Shown: positions 13,750 through 26,890 of the stretch, piece by piece | How the letters are laid out: every line of letters begins with the position of its first letter | How positions within the stretch are numbered: the first letter of the stretch is position 1 | Assembly (NCBI GenBank): GCA_018398575.1 | Contig: JAGTXZ010000011.1 | Coordinates: forward strand, 1,984,001 to 2,048,000 | Length of the DNA: 64,000 bases | From: Ampelomyces quisqualis | Lineage: Eukaryota; Ascomycota; Dothideomycetes; Pleosporales; Phaeosphaeriaceae | Reading direction: 5' to 3' | Made by a program: the position numbers and the translations under genes | Notes under the pieces: model-generated | The model's input: the letters and a program-made list of their open reading frames with translations, nothing else | The model's database searches: none | What the model was told of the DNA's origin: nothing

Positions 13750-14593
13750 CGTTAGAAAAATTTAAGATTAATCTAATTAGCCTAATTGCTGCAACCTGCA
13801 GCAGCCTAATAGTAATACTGTCTACTAGACAATTTACTAAAGTTGCCCTACTTACTTCTAGTTGCTAGCAACCTAATAGTAACCTAACAGCAACCTAACA
13901 GAGTTGCTAGATCTAACAGAGTTGCTAGTGTTACTAATGTTGCCAATTTTACTTACGTGACTGTATTGCTGTATTTTCATGATTACGTAAGTAACCTAAA
14001 AATACAAAATATAGAGCAGAATTCCCTCTTTAAAATGCACTATTCAGAATTTTTGTAGCTGCTCTAGTTATTGAGATATAGCGCGTTGAAGTTATAAACT
14101 TTTTTAAAAAAACTTTTAAGTACGTTCAACACAATAGATCTACGCACCTACAATACAATATACTATAGTAAAATGTCCTAAAGTAAAATCTGCACTTTAG
14201 TTACTATTTCTTTAATAAAAAATATAATATATTATCTAGTTAAAGTGCTAGAGCTTTAGCAAAAATAAGCCTTAGCAAAGAACATTAAAATCTACAAACC
14301 TTACTACTGTGCATCTTAATAACTAGACCAGCTATAAAAAAAGTAAATAGTGCGTTTTAAAGAGAAAATTAAGCTCTATATTTTGAGTTTTTAGGATAAT
14401 AACGTAATAGCGCGGGTAGGGCAGGTAGGTCTAGTAGATCAGGCAGATTAATTTGAGCGTTTTAGTCTAATTAGGCGGCTAGAACAAATAGGGGACCCTA
14501 GGGACAGTTAAGTACAGTTAAGAACTATCTAGTTAACTATTCTAATAGTGTTGCTAATGTTGCAGATGTTACTAACGTTGTATTTTCCTAACG
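13750..14593 (-). mobile_element. Foldback/MITE-like element, copy 2 (844 bp), reversed
   Basis: The reverse complement of this segment aligns along its whole length with 12786-13619. Its ends are CGTTAG... and ...CCTAACG. It interrupts the integrase region of a minus-strand Gypsy A copy. Comparison with the uninterrupted sequence at about 25800-25850 (complement) shows a duplicated TA (13748-13749 and 14594-14595), as expected for Tc1/mariner-type integration. Confidence 0.8.
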
Positions 14594-15277
14594 TATATAG
14601 TCTTATTAAAAGAGTAGTGTTATAGCGTATTTAGTAAAGCAATCTACTATAACTATAATAGCGTTATAGGCTAATTCTATAGCAAAGTCTTTTAACAGTA
14701 GTAGTTCTATTACAAAGTCTATTAATATATTAGTCTAAGGCTTAGTTAGAAGCTCTATTAGCTATATTTCTCTATAAGGTGCGTATATACTATTTTTGTT
14801 ACGTTAAAAAATTATATATTCTTTAATATAAGCGCTTACTTTATCTCTTATATTCTTAAACTAGTAATTTTTTAAAATTAGTTCTATAGTTTAGCTTACT
14901 CTAGAGTAACTATATACTATATAATTATAGTGTTATTATATAATTAATTTCTATAGTTTTTCTAAGATATTAATTCTAATTTTTATTATTAGGTTATTAA
15001 TGTATTTAGCTAGTCTAAGAGATCTATTATTTTGTTTTTAAAGAATACTTAAGCTACTAATAGTTTTAGTTTAAGTAATATCTAATCTTTAGCTAAGAGC
15101 GTCTACTGTAATATTATCCTTTCTAGGTATATAGAAAATTTTAAACTTAAACTATTTTAATATTTCTAACTATTATACTTGTCTTAAATTAAGTACTTTA
15201 GTACTAGTAAGAGTTATTAGGTTTTTATAGTCTAAGTATATTATAAGATCTAAGAAGCTCTTTACATAAATACTTTA

Positions 15278-15559
15278 TATAAGAATGTTATAGCGTAGAG
15301 CTGTTAGCTACACAGCGCTGCGCCTACGCTACAACAACACTACTCTTGCGTCTTTACGCGTAGAACGCGTATAACTACCTTAGCGTCTTAACAGCGCTGC
15401 GCTAGTGTAAACCTAGTATATTCTAGTTATAAAGATACGCGTCTAGTTATATCTACAAAAGAGTAGTTCTGTACTAAAGCAGCAGAATAGAAATTAACTT
15501 ACTTTTACTTATACTACTATTATTATCTTGTAACTTTGCTGCTATATAAACTTCTTATA
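15278..15559 (+). repeat. Gypsy B 5' LTR
   Basis: A 282-bp LTR that now starts TATAAGAATG and ends CTTCTTATA. Comparison with the other three copies gives original ends TGTAAGA...TCTTACA. It contains a GC-richer core with GCAGCGCTGCGC-type words, rare elsewhere in the block. Confidence 0.9.
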
Positions 15560-18500
15560 GTTTTAATTTCTTTACCTTATAAAAGAATAGCAGCCTAGTT
15601 ACTTAATAACAATAGATTAGGATCTGCCTCTAAGCCTACTAGCTAATCTATTAAGAGAAAACACCTCTAATAAGAAATTAATACTTAGCCTAAGTAAACG
15701 CTTAGCGTAGCTAAAGCGCTAGCGCCAAGAGCTTAAGAAGTAAGCTAAGATCTAGACTCTAGAAGAGAAAGTACGCTAATAGAAGTAATTATTAGCAAGT
15801 AAACAGCTTCTTTTACCTCCTAAACAGCTCTTAGGCGCCCTAAATAAAATAGATCTACTAACCTCTCTAGTTAGACGCAACACGTCCCTACTAGCGCAAC
15901 GCTTCTAACTTAACCTATTAGCGCTACTAGAGCGCAGGCTAAAGATTAAGAAAATCTCTATCTTTAAAGGTAAAAGAATTAGAGAGTATTAGGACTTTAA
16001 GGCTAGGCTATCTATTGCCTTTTAATTAGATCTCTTAGCCTTCTAGCTTAAGAACTAAAAGATTGCCTTTACCTTCTAGTACCTACAAACTACGTTTTAA
16101 TAGATATAGATATAGAAGAAATAGAAAGATAATAGTAAAACGCTAGCGTAGCGTAATATAATGTCTTTTCTACTTAATTAGATTAAGAGCCTTATAAATA
16201 GAGAGCTTTAAGTTACTATACAGTATTAAAAGATATTCTAAAAAGATAGCTAAACAGTAAACAAATTTGCAGCCTATTTATCTACTTTGGAAAATTAGGT
16301 AAATCTCTCTTATAAGTAGAAACACCTAGTAATATACTTATATAGTAAACTTTGCCTAGAAATTAGAGTAGCCTTTTCTAACTATACTAAGTTCTCTACT
16401 ACTTGTAGAGAACTTGTTAAACGCACTGCAACGCTAAAAGATAACTTACGCTATAGTAGTAGTATACTATTACTATACTATTGCACACACAAAACGCCTA
16501 GTACAGAAAAAACTTTGCAGCCTAAACTAGATGCAATAGCTTTACAATATTGTGTTACTAGCACTATAAACCTAAGCCTAAAGCTAACTAACGCCTACTA
16601 CTATTATAGTAAGATAGGCTATTAGGCTAGAGAGTGCAGATTAAGGCTTAACAGCTCTTCTTCTATTACTAGTTCAAACGCAATATAAATAAAAAATAAG
16701 TAGGCCTAAAAGAAGCCTCTTTCTTAACAGCCTAAGTTCTATTATAATAAGAGAATTATATTAAAGTACTTAGAACGCTGCGTAATAACAGCGCTGCGCA
16801 GCCTACATAAATACTAATTAACTATAGTACAAAACTTAGTATAATTAATAAGAAAGTTACTTTACTTAAGAACCTTTCTTAGATTAACAGTGCAGTGCTA
16901 CTAACTATCTGCTTACTTAACTTAAGTATAGTACTTAGCTTCTACGCTTATTAGGCCTACTTAATAATAAAGAATAACTAGAGTGTTACTAAGTCCTTTA
17001 CTACTATTCTATACAAGATTGCTAATGTAGCATAACCTGTTATTCTAAGTTTACTAAGCCTAAAAGAGAGGCGCGTTGTTATTAACTACAAATTAAAGTA
17101 GTAGCGCTACAAGCTTAACACTAAGATAATAAGAGTTAAAGACGCTAAAACCTTTGCAGTATTTCTTTATAACAAGCTAAGTGTGTACACAGTCCTAGTA
17201 GGTAGCCTATAGTTTTTCTTTCTAGAATACTTATTATAGCCTGTTAAACTTAAGGACTTTAAAAACATTATAAATAGTAACGCTACTAACGCGCTGCTGC
17301 AGCACTATAGAGGCAACTACGCTATTAAGTTAGAAAAAGAAACTATAGCTCTATATAAGCTACTCTATAACCTTTTACTAAAGAAGCTAAGCGTACTACG
17401 CAACTACTTAGCAATAGCGTAAAGCCTAGGCTAGATCTAAGAAAGTATAAGCTCTGTAGAAGTACTTATTCTATTTATACTTAAAAAAGATAGAACGCTA
17501 TGCCTTTACGTAGATTATTAAGGCTTTAATTAAGTTACTAAGAAGAACAGACTAGCTCTTCCTTTAATTAGAGAAACTCTTAATTAGCTCTATAGATTAG
17601 TAAAGTTTACTAAGCTTAATCTTAAGAACGCGTATTACTAGATTAGAATTTAGTAAAGTAATAAGTAGAAGACAGCGTTTTACACGCAATACAGCTACTT
17701 TAAGTACACAGTTATACTCTTTAGGCTAACTAACGCGCCTACTACGTTCTAAAGGTATATTAATAGAGCCTTAGCCTTGTATTTAGATATCTTTTATGTT
17801 GTCTATCTTAATAATATTCTAATCTTTCCTTAAAAGGAAGAGAATTATTAAAAGCAGGTAAGAAAAGTACTTGCTAAGCTAAAAGAATATAGTCTTTTTA
17901 TTAACTTAAAAAAGTATACCTTTACTACTAACTAAGTTAAGTTTCTAGGGTTTATTGTGCGCCTTAATAGTGTTATAATAGATCTAGAACAGGTTTGCGT
18001 AATTATTAATTAGCCTACGCTAATATCCTTTAAGAATGTTTAAGTCTTCTTAGGCTTTACAAACTTCTATTAACGCTTTATACAAGGCTTCTCTATTATT
18101 ATTAGCTCTATTACAGATCTTCTAAAGAGATTAGTTTAAGAGAAGAAGTCTAGTTCTTTTAACTAGCCTAACGCTGTAGAGAAAGCAAAGCGCTAGCTAT
18201 GCAATAGATTTGTAACTACGCCTATTCTGTAACACTATAACTATACACTCTTATCTAAGTTAGAAACTAATACTTCTATTTAAGGAGTAGTAGGTATCTT
18301 CTTTTAACTCTATGCAAATAGGAACTAGCACCCTATAGCCTTCTAGTTAAAGAAGCTCTTTTCTATAGAAAGAAACTACTATATATACAACCTAGAGCTT
18401 CTTACTATTATTATAGTAGTGCAGCACTAGCGTTACTACGTTAAGAGGCTAGCAATTTAGTTAGAAATATAGACAGACTATAACAATCTACGCAGCTTTA

Positions 18501-20658
18501 TAGGCACGTTAACTCTGTTTAAAAGATAGGCTAGCTAGGTAATAAAGCTAGCTGCTTATAACTTTAAAATTATATATTAGTCTAAAAAGACAAATCTTAT
18601 AGATAGGCCTTTAAGGCAATCTATAGACAACAGTAACACGCTAGATATTTAACTATTAGACATGTTACTAGCACTGCAAAAGAAGTTATAGCTAGCAGAA
18701 ACCTAAGCTAAGCTACCTAGTAAGGAGCTAGCATTAGTAGAAAGCTAGACAATAGCTTAATAGTAAGTAGGCACTCTACATCTTAATAAAGATGTTTCTA
18801 TAAGCCTAGTGCACAGCGTTAAGGCAACAGCTAGAAGCTATAGCTCTAATTAGAAGATTTCTAAGAGTAGACTAGTAATAGCTTAAAGGGTTACGTAGTT
18901 ACAAGCAAGAGCTGCAGCCTTAAAGAGGTTTACTTATAAGAAACTTCTTAAGTCCTTCTTTAAAATCTATATATAAGTATAACAGAATAACTTAAAAGTA
19001 GTTGTAATACGTAAGAATATTAAATCTCTAGCGTTTGCTTGTTAAGGCGCTAGTAAACGCCTAAGGTACTAGAAGCTTAACGCTTTAGGCAGCCTTTAGT
19101 TTAAGGACTAACTGTATATTCTACTAGAGCTAGCCCTTAAAGCTAAGCTCCTTAAGCTATATTATAACAATCTACTTACTAGCTATTTTAGGTAGGCTAA
19201 AATACTTAAGCTTGTAGCCTAATACTACTATTAGCCTAGGCTTAAGAAAGAGCTTAAAGAGTATATTAACTCTTACTTAGTGTACTAAGGCATAAAGTTG
19301 CTTAAGCAGCGCCCTACTAGCGTGTTAAATATGCTTCTCTAACCTTAGAAACTATAGCAAGAAATTACAATAGATTTTGTTATAAGCCTACTACCTACTA
19401 AGCGCTACAGCGTTATGTATAACGTAATACTTGTTATAGTTAATAAGTATATAAAAATAGCTAAGTATATCTTTATATAGAAAATAGTTACTACTTTACA
19501 ATTAGTAGATCTGTTTTTAGAACACGTTATATAATTCTTTAGCTTGCCTAAAGGTATTATATTAGACTAAAAAAGTATTTTTACTTTGCAGTTTTAGGTA
19601 GGCTTTTACTTTATAGGAAAGGTAAAGCGCTAGCTTAGTACTACCTTCTATCTACAGATAGACAGCTAAATAGAACGCTAAAATTAAACGCTAGAGTAAT
19701 ACTTAAGAGCTTTTATAAGTAATTAGCTAGATAATTAGGTACACTTCTTATTACTAGCAGAGTTTACTTATAACAATACTAAGCAGGCTACGTTAGAAAT
19801 ATCTCTATTCTTTGCCTACTATAAGTTCTACTTGCGCCTTAACTGCAAGCTAACAGCGCCTACTAAAGTCTCTAGTATTAAGAAAAGGTTGCAAACGCTT
19901 ATATAAACTTAGGACGCTCTAGCTAATTACTAGCATAAAACTTTACAATATTAAGAGTAATATTACAACAAAAGACATAGCCTCTAAGAGTTTAAACCTA
20001 GAGATATAATCTTCTTGTTAACAAAGCATCTACGCTTACATAGCGCTAGCAGAAAGCTATTACTGCGCTAAATAGGCCTCTTTCTAGTAAAAGAGCAAAT
20101 TAGCTTATAAGCTTTTAGGATCTTACTCTTGTTGCATATAAGAATCTACCTAGTATTCTATACCTCTTTGCTCTAGCTGTTTATGTCTAGAAAAAGAAAA
20201 GAGTTAACCTTACTTAGGCCTATTAATCTAGATAATAGCAAGAAGCTATAATAATACTATAAGGTTAAAGCTGTGTTAGCAAAGAAGCGTAATAAGCGTT
20301 TAGTAAATTACCTAGTAAAATAGAAAGGCTAGCCCTTAGAATATAACAAATAGGTTAATTAAAAAGATATAGACAAATTACTTATAGAAAAGTATAACTA
20401 GAGAGAAGATTAATTACTTATACAATTAATATACAAAAAAAAAAGAAGGAAAGAAAAAGAAAAGCAAAAAAAAAAGAAAAAAAACTTAGGAAAATAAAGG
20501 CACCTTACTAGTGCACTACTAGCGCTCTAGCAGCGCAGCTAAGTATAACTACTAGCTTAGCCTAGAAACTTATTATTATTCTTATTAGCCTTATAGAAGC
20601 TTAGAGAGCCTAGTAAATTATTACTAAGCTTCTTATTCTTTACCTCTTTCTACTATTT

Positions 20659-20895
20659 CTAGAGAATAATATTACCTAACTCTAATAAGACCTTACTTCT
20701 TGCTAACACTGTTGCAGCGCGCACTAAGTAACCTAATAGGTCTAAGCTCTTAACGCGCTTAGACGCAGGCTCTTTAGCAGAACTAGCTAAAGCTAGGCGC
20801 TTTTTAAGCTTAGGCTTAGGCTTAGGTTTAGCCTTAGGCTTAGCCTTAGCTTTAGCTTTAGCCTTGCCTTTGCTCTTTTTCTTAAGAAAAGGCAT
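20659..20895 (-). CDS. Antisense Lys/Ala/Pro-repeat ORF inside Gypsy B (remnant)
   Basis: This 78-codon frame is the only open frame over 60 codons in the 40-kb AT block. It starts MPFLKKKSKGKAKAKAK and runs through alternating Lys-Ala and Lys-Pro residues into an Ala/Leu-rich tail. The DNA is a hexamer repeat (CTTAGC/CTTAGG on the plus strand, about 20790-20870). It lies opposite to the pol genes, between the chromodomain and the 3' LTR. Upstream on the same strand (to about 21900) stop-broken frames continue, so it may be the end of a longer former gene. It could equally be a chance frame in repeat DNA that lacks RIP-susceptible codons. I do not recognise a product. Confidence 0.3.
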   Translation of the reverse strand: MPFLKKKSKGKAKAKAKAKPKAKPKPKPKLKKRLALASSAKEPASKRVKSLDLLGYLVRAATVLARSKVLLELGNIIL

Positions 20896-21934
20896 AGAAC
20901 TAGAGCTCTTCTAGAGAAGGGTTTTATCTCTATCTCTACTTCTACTACTACTACTACTCTTAGACCTAGGCTTAGACCTAAAAGAAAACTCTTCTTTTTC
21001 TATATTAAGGTTAGGGTTAAACTGCGCGTTAGCCTTACTAAGAAAGAGAAAGTTAGCCTAAACGCTGTTAGAACACTAGCGCAGCAACTACAAGAAATAG
21101 GAAAAATAACTTACCTAAGCCTGTAGTAGGTTAAGGATACTTTCTACTATAGTAGACAAGTAGTTAGTTACTTTAACCTGTAGAATCTAGATCTTATTAC
21201 CTTTAGGCTAATAACAACTCTTATACTTAACTTCTATGCGTAGAAAAAGCTCTACTAAGCTAGTCTACTAGCGCAGCGCTATCTTTTACGCAGTAACTAT
21301 AATAGAGTTAGAGTCTTTTTTAGTAGTAAGACGCTACTACTACTAGTACACAGTATTCTAGCCCTTAATAAAATTAGCAGAGACCTTAAGGTAAAGCTTT
21401 CTCTTACTCTAGCAAGAGCTGCAGCGTAGGCTACAAACTATAAAGTTATAATAGGTGCTAGTAAGCCTTAGGCCCTTAGCGTAACGTAAGTAAATTAAAA
21501 TTACTAACTTAATATTAAGAACGCTACTGCAGCAGGCAATAGGCGTAGCCTAAGCACTAAGTTAGTAATATTGCAACGCTAGCATTATACTACTAACAGA
21601 GATAGTAAGAGTAGAAGGCAGTATAGGCGTAGTGCTTATAGTAATTAATATAGAGGCAATAGAGTTGCAATAGCGTAGAGCTAGTAGATAATATAGTAGC
21701 AGAATAATGTAGTTGTTACTAAAGAAGTAGAGAAGATTACGTATACAAAGTTTTGCTATATTTCTACTATTACTATAGCTACTAGCTGCCTCTTAGATTT
21801 ACCTAGAGTTTTAGTCTTAGTATAATAACAGCTACATATTAAACAGGCTCTACAATAACAATATTAGGCACGCACTAACAAACCTAATATTATACAAATT
21901 GCTAAGACAGCAATTTTAGAGAAAAAAGAATAAT

Positions 21935-22216
21935 TATAAAGATATTATAGTGTAGAGCTGTTAGCTACGCAGCGCTGCGCCTGCGCTACAACAACGCTAC
22001 TCTTACGTCTTTATATATAGAACGCGTATAACTACTCTAGCGTCTTAACAGCGCTGCGCTAGCGTAGACCTAGTATATTCTAGTTGTAAAGACACGCGTC
22101 TAGTTATATCTATAAAAGAGCAGTTCTGCACTAAAGTAGTAGAATAGGAATTAACTTACTTCTACTTGTACTACTATTATTATCTTGTAACTTTACTGCT
22201 ATACAAACCTCTTACA
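21935..22216 (+). repeat. Gypsy B 3' LTR
   Basis: A 282-bp match to 15278-15559, preceded by a purine-rich tract (AGAGAAAAAAGAA) that is a plausible polypurine primer site. It is followed by the CTTTA target duplication. Confidence 0.9.
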
Positions 22217-25034
22217 CTTTAGTATTTAAGTACTACTATAATTATAAGTAGTTTCTTATTATATATATTGTAATTTTCTTCTAATAGTATAAACTTTTGT
22301 AAGTAGTAGGCTATTAAATACTATTTCTTATCTTGTTTTTATTTTGCATATATTCTAGTTACTAAATCTAAGTAGTTCTTTACTTTTAAATACTATAAGA
22401 ATAGGTAGTGCTATATAAGCGTTTTTAAGCGTCTTAAATACTTAGCTTTATTTTTCTATCTTTTTCTAAGGTATACCTTTTTGTATAAGTTTAGTAAGAA
22501 GTATAGTAATTAGTAAGAAGTTCTAAATAAACTATTAGTTAAAGTTAATAAAGCCTAAGAAGAATTAGATATCCTTTACTATAGTAGGTATTAGCTAATC
22601 TTTAAGAACTTTAATCTTATCCTTACTAATATATACTCTATTTTTTCTAACTATATACTCTAGAAATTTTACTTCTCTCTAGTGCTATTAATATTTGTTA
22701 GAGTCTACTACTAGAAAAGACTTTTCTAGTAATATAAGAATTATATAAACATATTCTATATATTTCTTCTTATTTTTTTAAATAGATAAAGATATTATTA
22801 AGGTATATAATAACAAATATATTAAGCTATTCTTAAAGTATATTATTAATAAGTACTTAATATATTACTAGAGCGTTAGCAACACTAAATAGTATTACTA
22901 AGTACTTATAGTAGCTGTAGTATATTCTTAACGCTATCTTTTATTCTCTGCCTTTCTTTATATATATAAGGTTACATACACCTCTTAAATCTAATACTAT
23001 AAATATCTTTATATAGGCTAGTTAATTCTATAGTTCTATAATATTAGGTAGTAGGTATTAATTCTTAACTTTAATGTTATTAAGTTTCTAAAAGTTAATA
23101 TATAGTTATAGCTTACTATTCTTTCTAAGTATAAATATAATTAAGTATTTAGCTAGTAATTATAATACTAAGATAAAACCTTTCTTTAGGTTTACTTAAA
23201 TATACTCTTAGAGTACTTCTAGATCTTTTTCTAATAATCTATAGATTAGTCTAAAGGTTAGCCTTTTCTCTTGTTTTAAGATAATCTTATAGTCTTACTC
23301 TTAATACTAAGGTAGTGCTTCTAGGCCTATTTCTTTTTAAAATAGTTTCTTAAACTTTCTATATTTCTTAGGCATATTAGAAGTTATATATTTCTCTAAA
23401 ACTTATAATAAATTAGTATTTCTTCCTTAATTATCTAAGTTAACTAGTTATATCTTTAACAATATCTTAGTTAAAGTAATATTATTAATTATTTTTTTAT
23501 TTACTAATAAACGCTACTAATACGTAGGCTTAGAATATATTATATTATTATAATTCTCTAAAGAGATAGATTTCTTTTCTAGTCTATTTATAGGCTATTC
23601 TTTCTAAATTATAAAAGTCCTAATATAATATTTTAGGTAGCTAGTCTAAAGACGTCTAGATATATTTCCTGTTTAGTTTCTTATATTTTAAGTTTTATAG
23701 TAGTCTTATATCTTATAAGTAACTTATTAGGTATTTACTCTCTACTTATAGTATAAAGTTTATATAATTATTATTTCTAGTAAAGGTAGAGCCTAGCTCT
23801 TAATAAGAATTACCTAAAATATAGTTTACTTATAATCCTAAATCTAGAAGCGCCTTTATTCTTTTTCTAATAAATCTTACTATAAGTTCTATAAGGTTAG
23901 CTAAGTTAATTGCGTTATAGCTCTAGATTTCTTTCTAAAGTTTAGAGTTAACTCTAAAAAAGACTTATTCTTTTTATATCTATTAGATTCTTTATTATTA
24001 TAGAACTTCTTATACTCTAGTTATAGGCAGAACTACTAGGTGTAGTTTATACAGCTACTATTAATAAGTGTTCTATTAGATATACTTTTTCTCTCTTATA
24101 CGTTAAACAAACTTTTTATACTTTATTTATTATATAGGTAATTTGCGTAGATATTCTTAAGGTAATTATACTATTAGTACTTATAAGATTCTTTCTACTA
24201 AGAAAAGTATTAGTTAATTTTACTACTATAATATATTAGGTAGTAGTTACTATTACACGCTATCTATAATAGAAGTCTATGTTTTCAATTATAAGGATCC
24301 TGTAGGTATCTATCTGTAAGCAGAATTTAATACAATTTATTTGCCTTTCTATTCTAGTATTCTATAGGTATAGAGTTTAGTACTAATACTTACTAATTGT
24401 TAGTATAGTATATTTACTTTGTATATAAGTTATAGTACGTCTTATATAGTCTATTTACGTCTGTTACTTAATATAGTTCTTTAACTATTATATTCAAGCG
24501 TACTAGTTTAGAGCTAGCTAGTAGTAAGTATATGTCTAGCTTATCTAGTATAAGTTCTTAGTCTTTCTAGGTATTATAGACTCTTATAGTCTATTGTTAA
24601 TCCTATATTCTATAGACTCTGCTTTCTAGGTATAGTAATTGTTTCTTCTCTATAACTCTATCTATATTTAGAAAGTACTTGTTTATCTAGAAAGTATAGT
24701 ATAATTATAGAGATTAGTAATATTATTCTATATGTTTCTAGTTAACTTTGTTAGTTTAGTTATACTAGTTATAGATGTTTTGTTATATTTAAGGTAGAAG
24801 TAGTCTTATCTACTAGAGTTATTTAATATTATAGTTTTATTTCTTATTATAGAATAATATAGTATTAGTTAAGACCTAGTTATTAGACAATATAGTAGAG
24901 ATATCTTTTGTCTATTCTACTATTAGTAGTCTATTAGTTATTTAGATAATAGGTTAATTATTAATTACAATCTATTCTTTAATATGTTTCTCTAAAGTAT
25001 TAGTTAACACGTTAAGCTAGCGTGTAACTTTATT

Positions 25035-26890
25035 CTTAATAAAAAATAGCACTCTATAGCCTACTACTTACAAAAGTTTATACTACTAGAAGAAAATTAT
25101 AATATATATAATAAGAAACTACTTATAATTATAGTAGTACTTAAATATTAAAGAATTTAGGTAGAGATTTGCTTAGATCTTATAATATACTTAGACTATA
25201 AAAACTTAATAACCTTTACTACTACTAAAGTACTAAATTAGAGACAAGTATAATTGTTAAAGATATTAGGATAGTACAAGTTTAAAATTGTCTATACACT
25301 AAAAAAAGATAATAGTAGAGCAGACGCTTTTAGCTAAAGATTAGAGATTACTAGAACTAAAACTATTAATAGCTTAAGCATCCTTAAAAGACAAAATAAT
25401 AGATCTCTTAGACTAGTAAAATATATTAACAACCTAATAATAAAAATTAGAATTAATGTTCTAGAAGAACTATAGAAATTAATTATAAAATAATGCTATA
25501 ATAACATAGTATATAGTTATTTTAGAGTAAGCTAAACTATAGAACTAATTGAATAGAATTACTAGTTTAAGAATATAAAGGATAAAGTAAGTGCTTATAT
25601 TAAAAAAATATATAGACTACTAACGTAACAAACATAGTATATACGCACCTTATAGAGAAATACAGCTAATAGAGCTTCTAACTAAGCCTTAGACTAATAT
25701 ATTAATAGACTTTGTAACAGAACTACTACTATTAAAAGACTCTGCTTTAGAATTAGCCTATAACGCTATTATAGTTATAGTAGATTGCTTTACTAAATAC
25801 GCTATAATGCTACTCTTTTAATAAGACTATATAGCTATTTAGCTAGCACTCGTACTTAAAGATAGACTTATTAGATACTATAGCATACTAAAGTTAATTA
25901 TTAGCAATTAAGACAAACTCTTTACGTTAAATTATTAGACTACTTTAATAGTAGAAATTAAAATATAATAAAAGCTATTAATAGCTGATTATTTCTAAAC
26001 AGATAGCTAAATAGAAAGAATAAATAGAACTATAAAGACATATCTTAAGATATACAGTAACCTATAATAAATAAATTAGGTTTTACTACTGCTAATAGTA
26101 TAGTTAGCCTATAATAACAAATTATCTAAAGCTATAAGTAAGACGCTGTACTTTATAAACTACAAATAATATCTAAATTACTTTATAAGAATACTACCTA
26201 GCCTAAAGGCTAAAGCTACTATATAGATAGCAAAAGAAATAAAAAAAATCTAGACTAAAATAGAAGAAAAAATATAATAAGCTTAGACACAAAGTATCTT
26301 ATATATTAACAGAAAATAAAAAATAGTGCCTTAGCTAAATAGAAGAGATAAGGTATATCTCTATACTAGAAATCTAAATATAAAATAACTAAGCAAGAGA
26401 CTTAACAATATTAAAGTTACACTATTTTTAATTTTAAAACAAAATAGACTAGTTATATATACACTTTGGCTTCTGCTAGATATAAAGATTTACTCTTAGT
26501 TCTATGTTAGCTTATTAGAACTAGCTAACTCTAAAACTCTGTTATAATAAATCTTCTGCTATAAACTTAAAGAGAAAAACAAATTTAAAGTTAAAACTAT
26601 ACTAAAATATAAAGACATTAAATAAATTAAGTTAAGAATATATCTATTTTAATAGCTAGGATATAACTATTTGGAAAATATATAAGAACTAGTAAGTAAC
26701 CTAAATAATTATAGACAGAAGATACAGGAATACTAGAAACAAGTCTAAAAAATTAATTCTAGAAAATTATTAGTATAGGTAAAGAGTTACCTTAACAAGC
26801 TAAATATAGACTTTACAAATTACTACTAACTAATAGTATAGTATTAAGCAAAGTAGGATCTATCCTAAGCTTAGCTATACAGAAATTAAT
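25035..26890 (+). mobile_element. Gypsy family A fragment (RNase H, integrase, chromodomain)
   Basis: The sequence from 25035 matches 5050-5260 in the same orientation (RNase H), then continues through integrase (about 25560-26200, including the stretch matched in reverse by 14594-14830) to a chromodomain read at about 26560-26740 with stops. It begins abruptly in head-to-head contact with the minus-strand gag of the neighbouring family A copy. The right end is approximate. Confidence 0.8.

Larger units (their letters stand above)
15278..22216 (+). mobile_element. Full-length Gypsy family B (chromovirus), RIP-dead
   Basis: A 6,939-bp element with 282-bp LTRs (15278-15559, 21935-22216) is flanked by a perfect 5-bp duplication, CTTTA (15273-15277 and 22217-22221). 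The plus strand encodes gag, then pol: reverse transcriptase at about 17455-17830 (RLYVDYRGLNQVTKKNR, and YLNNILIF where YLDDILIF is expected), RNase H (about 18230-18480), integrase (about 19360-19900) and a chromodomain (about 20250-20400). The chromodomain makes it a chromovirus; such domains target integration to heterochromatin. It inserted into RNase H of a Gypsy A copy. A Lys/Ala-rich frame lies antisense between pol and the 3' LTR. Confidence 0.9.
13697..25034 (-). mobile_element. Gypsy family A copy on the minus strand, interrupted twice
   Basis: The pieces 13697-13749, 14594-15277 and 22217-25034 join into one minus-strand element once foldback copy 2 and Gypsy B (15278-22216) are removed. 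In order along the plus strand they read integrase, RNase H, reverse transcriptase (about 22480-23330), protease and gag. All frames are broken by RIP stops. The left end is cut by the Copia element. The right end stops at about 25034 in gag, where an inverted family A fragment begins. Confidence 0.85.
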
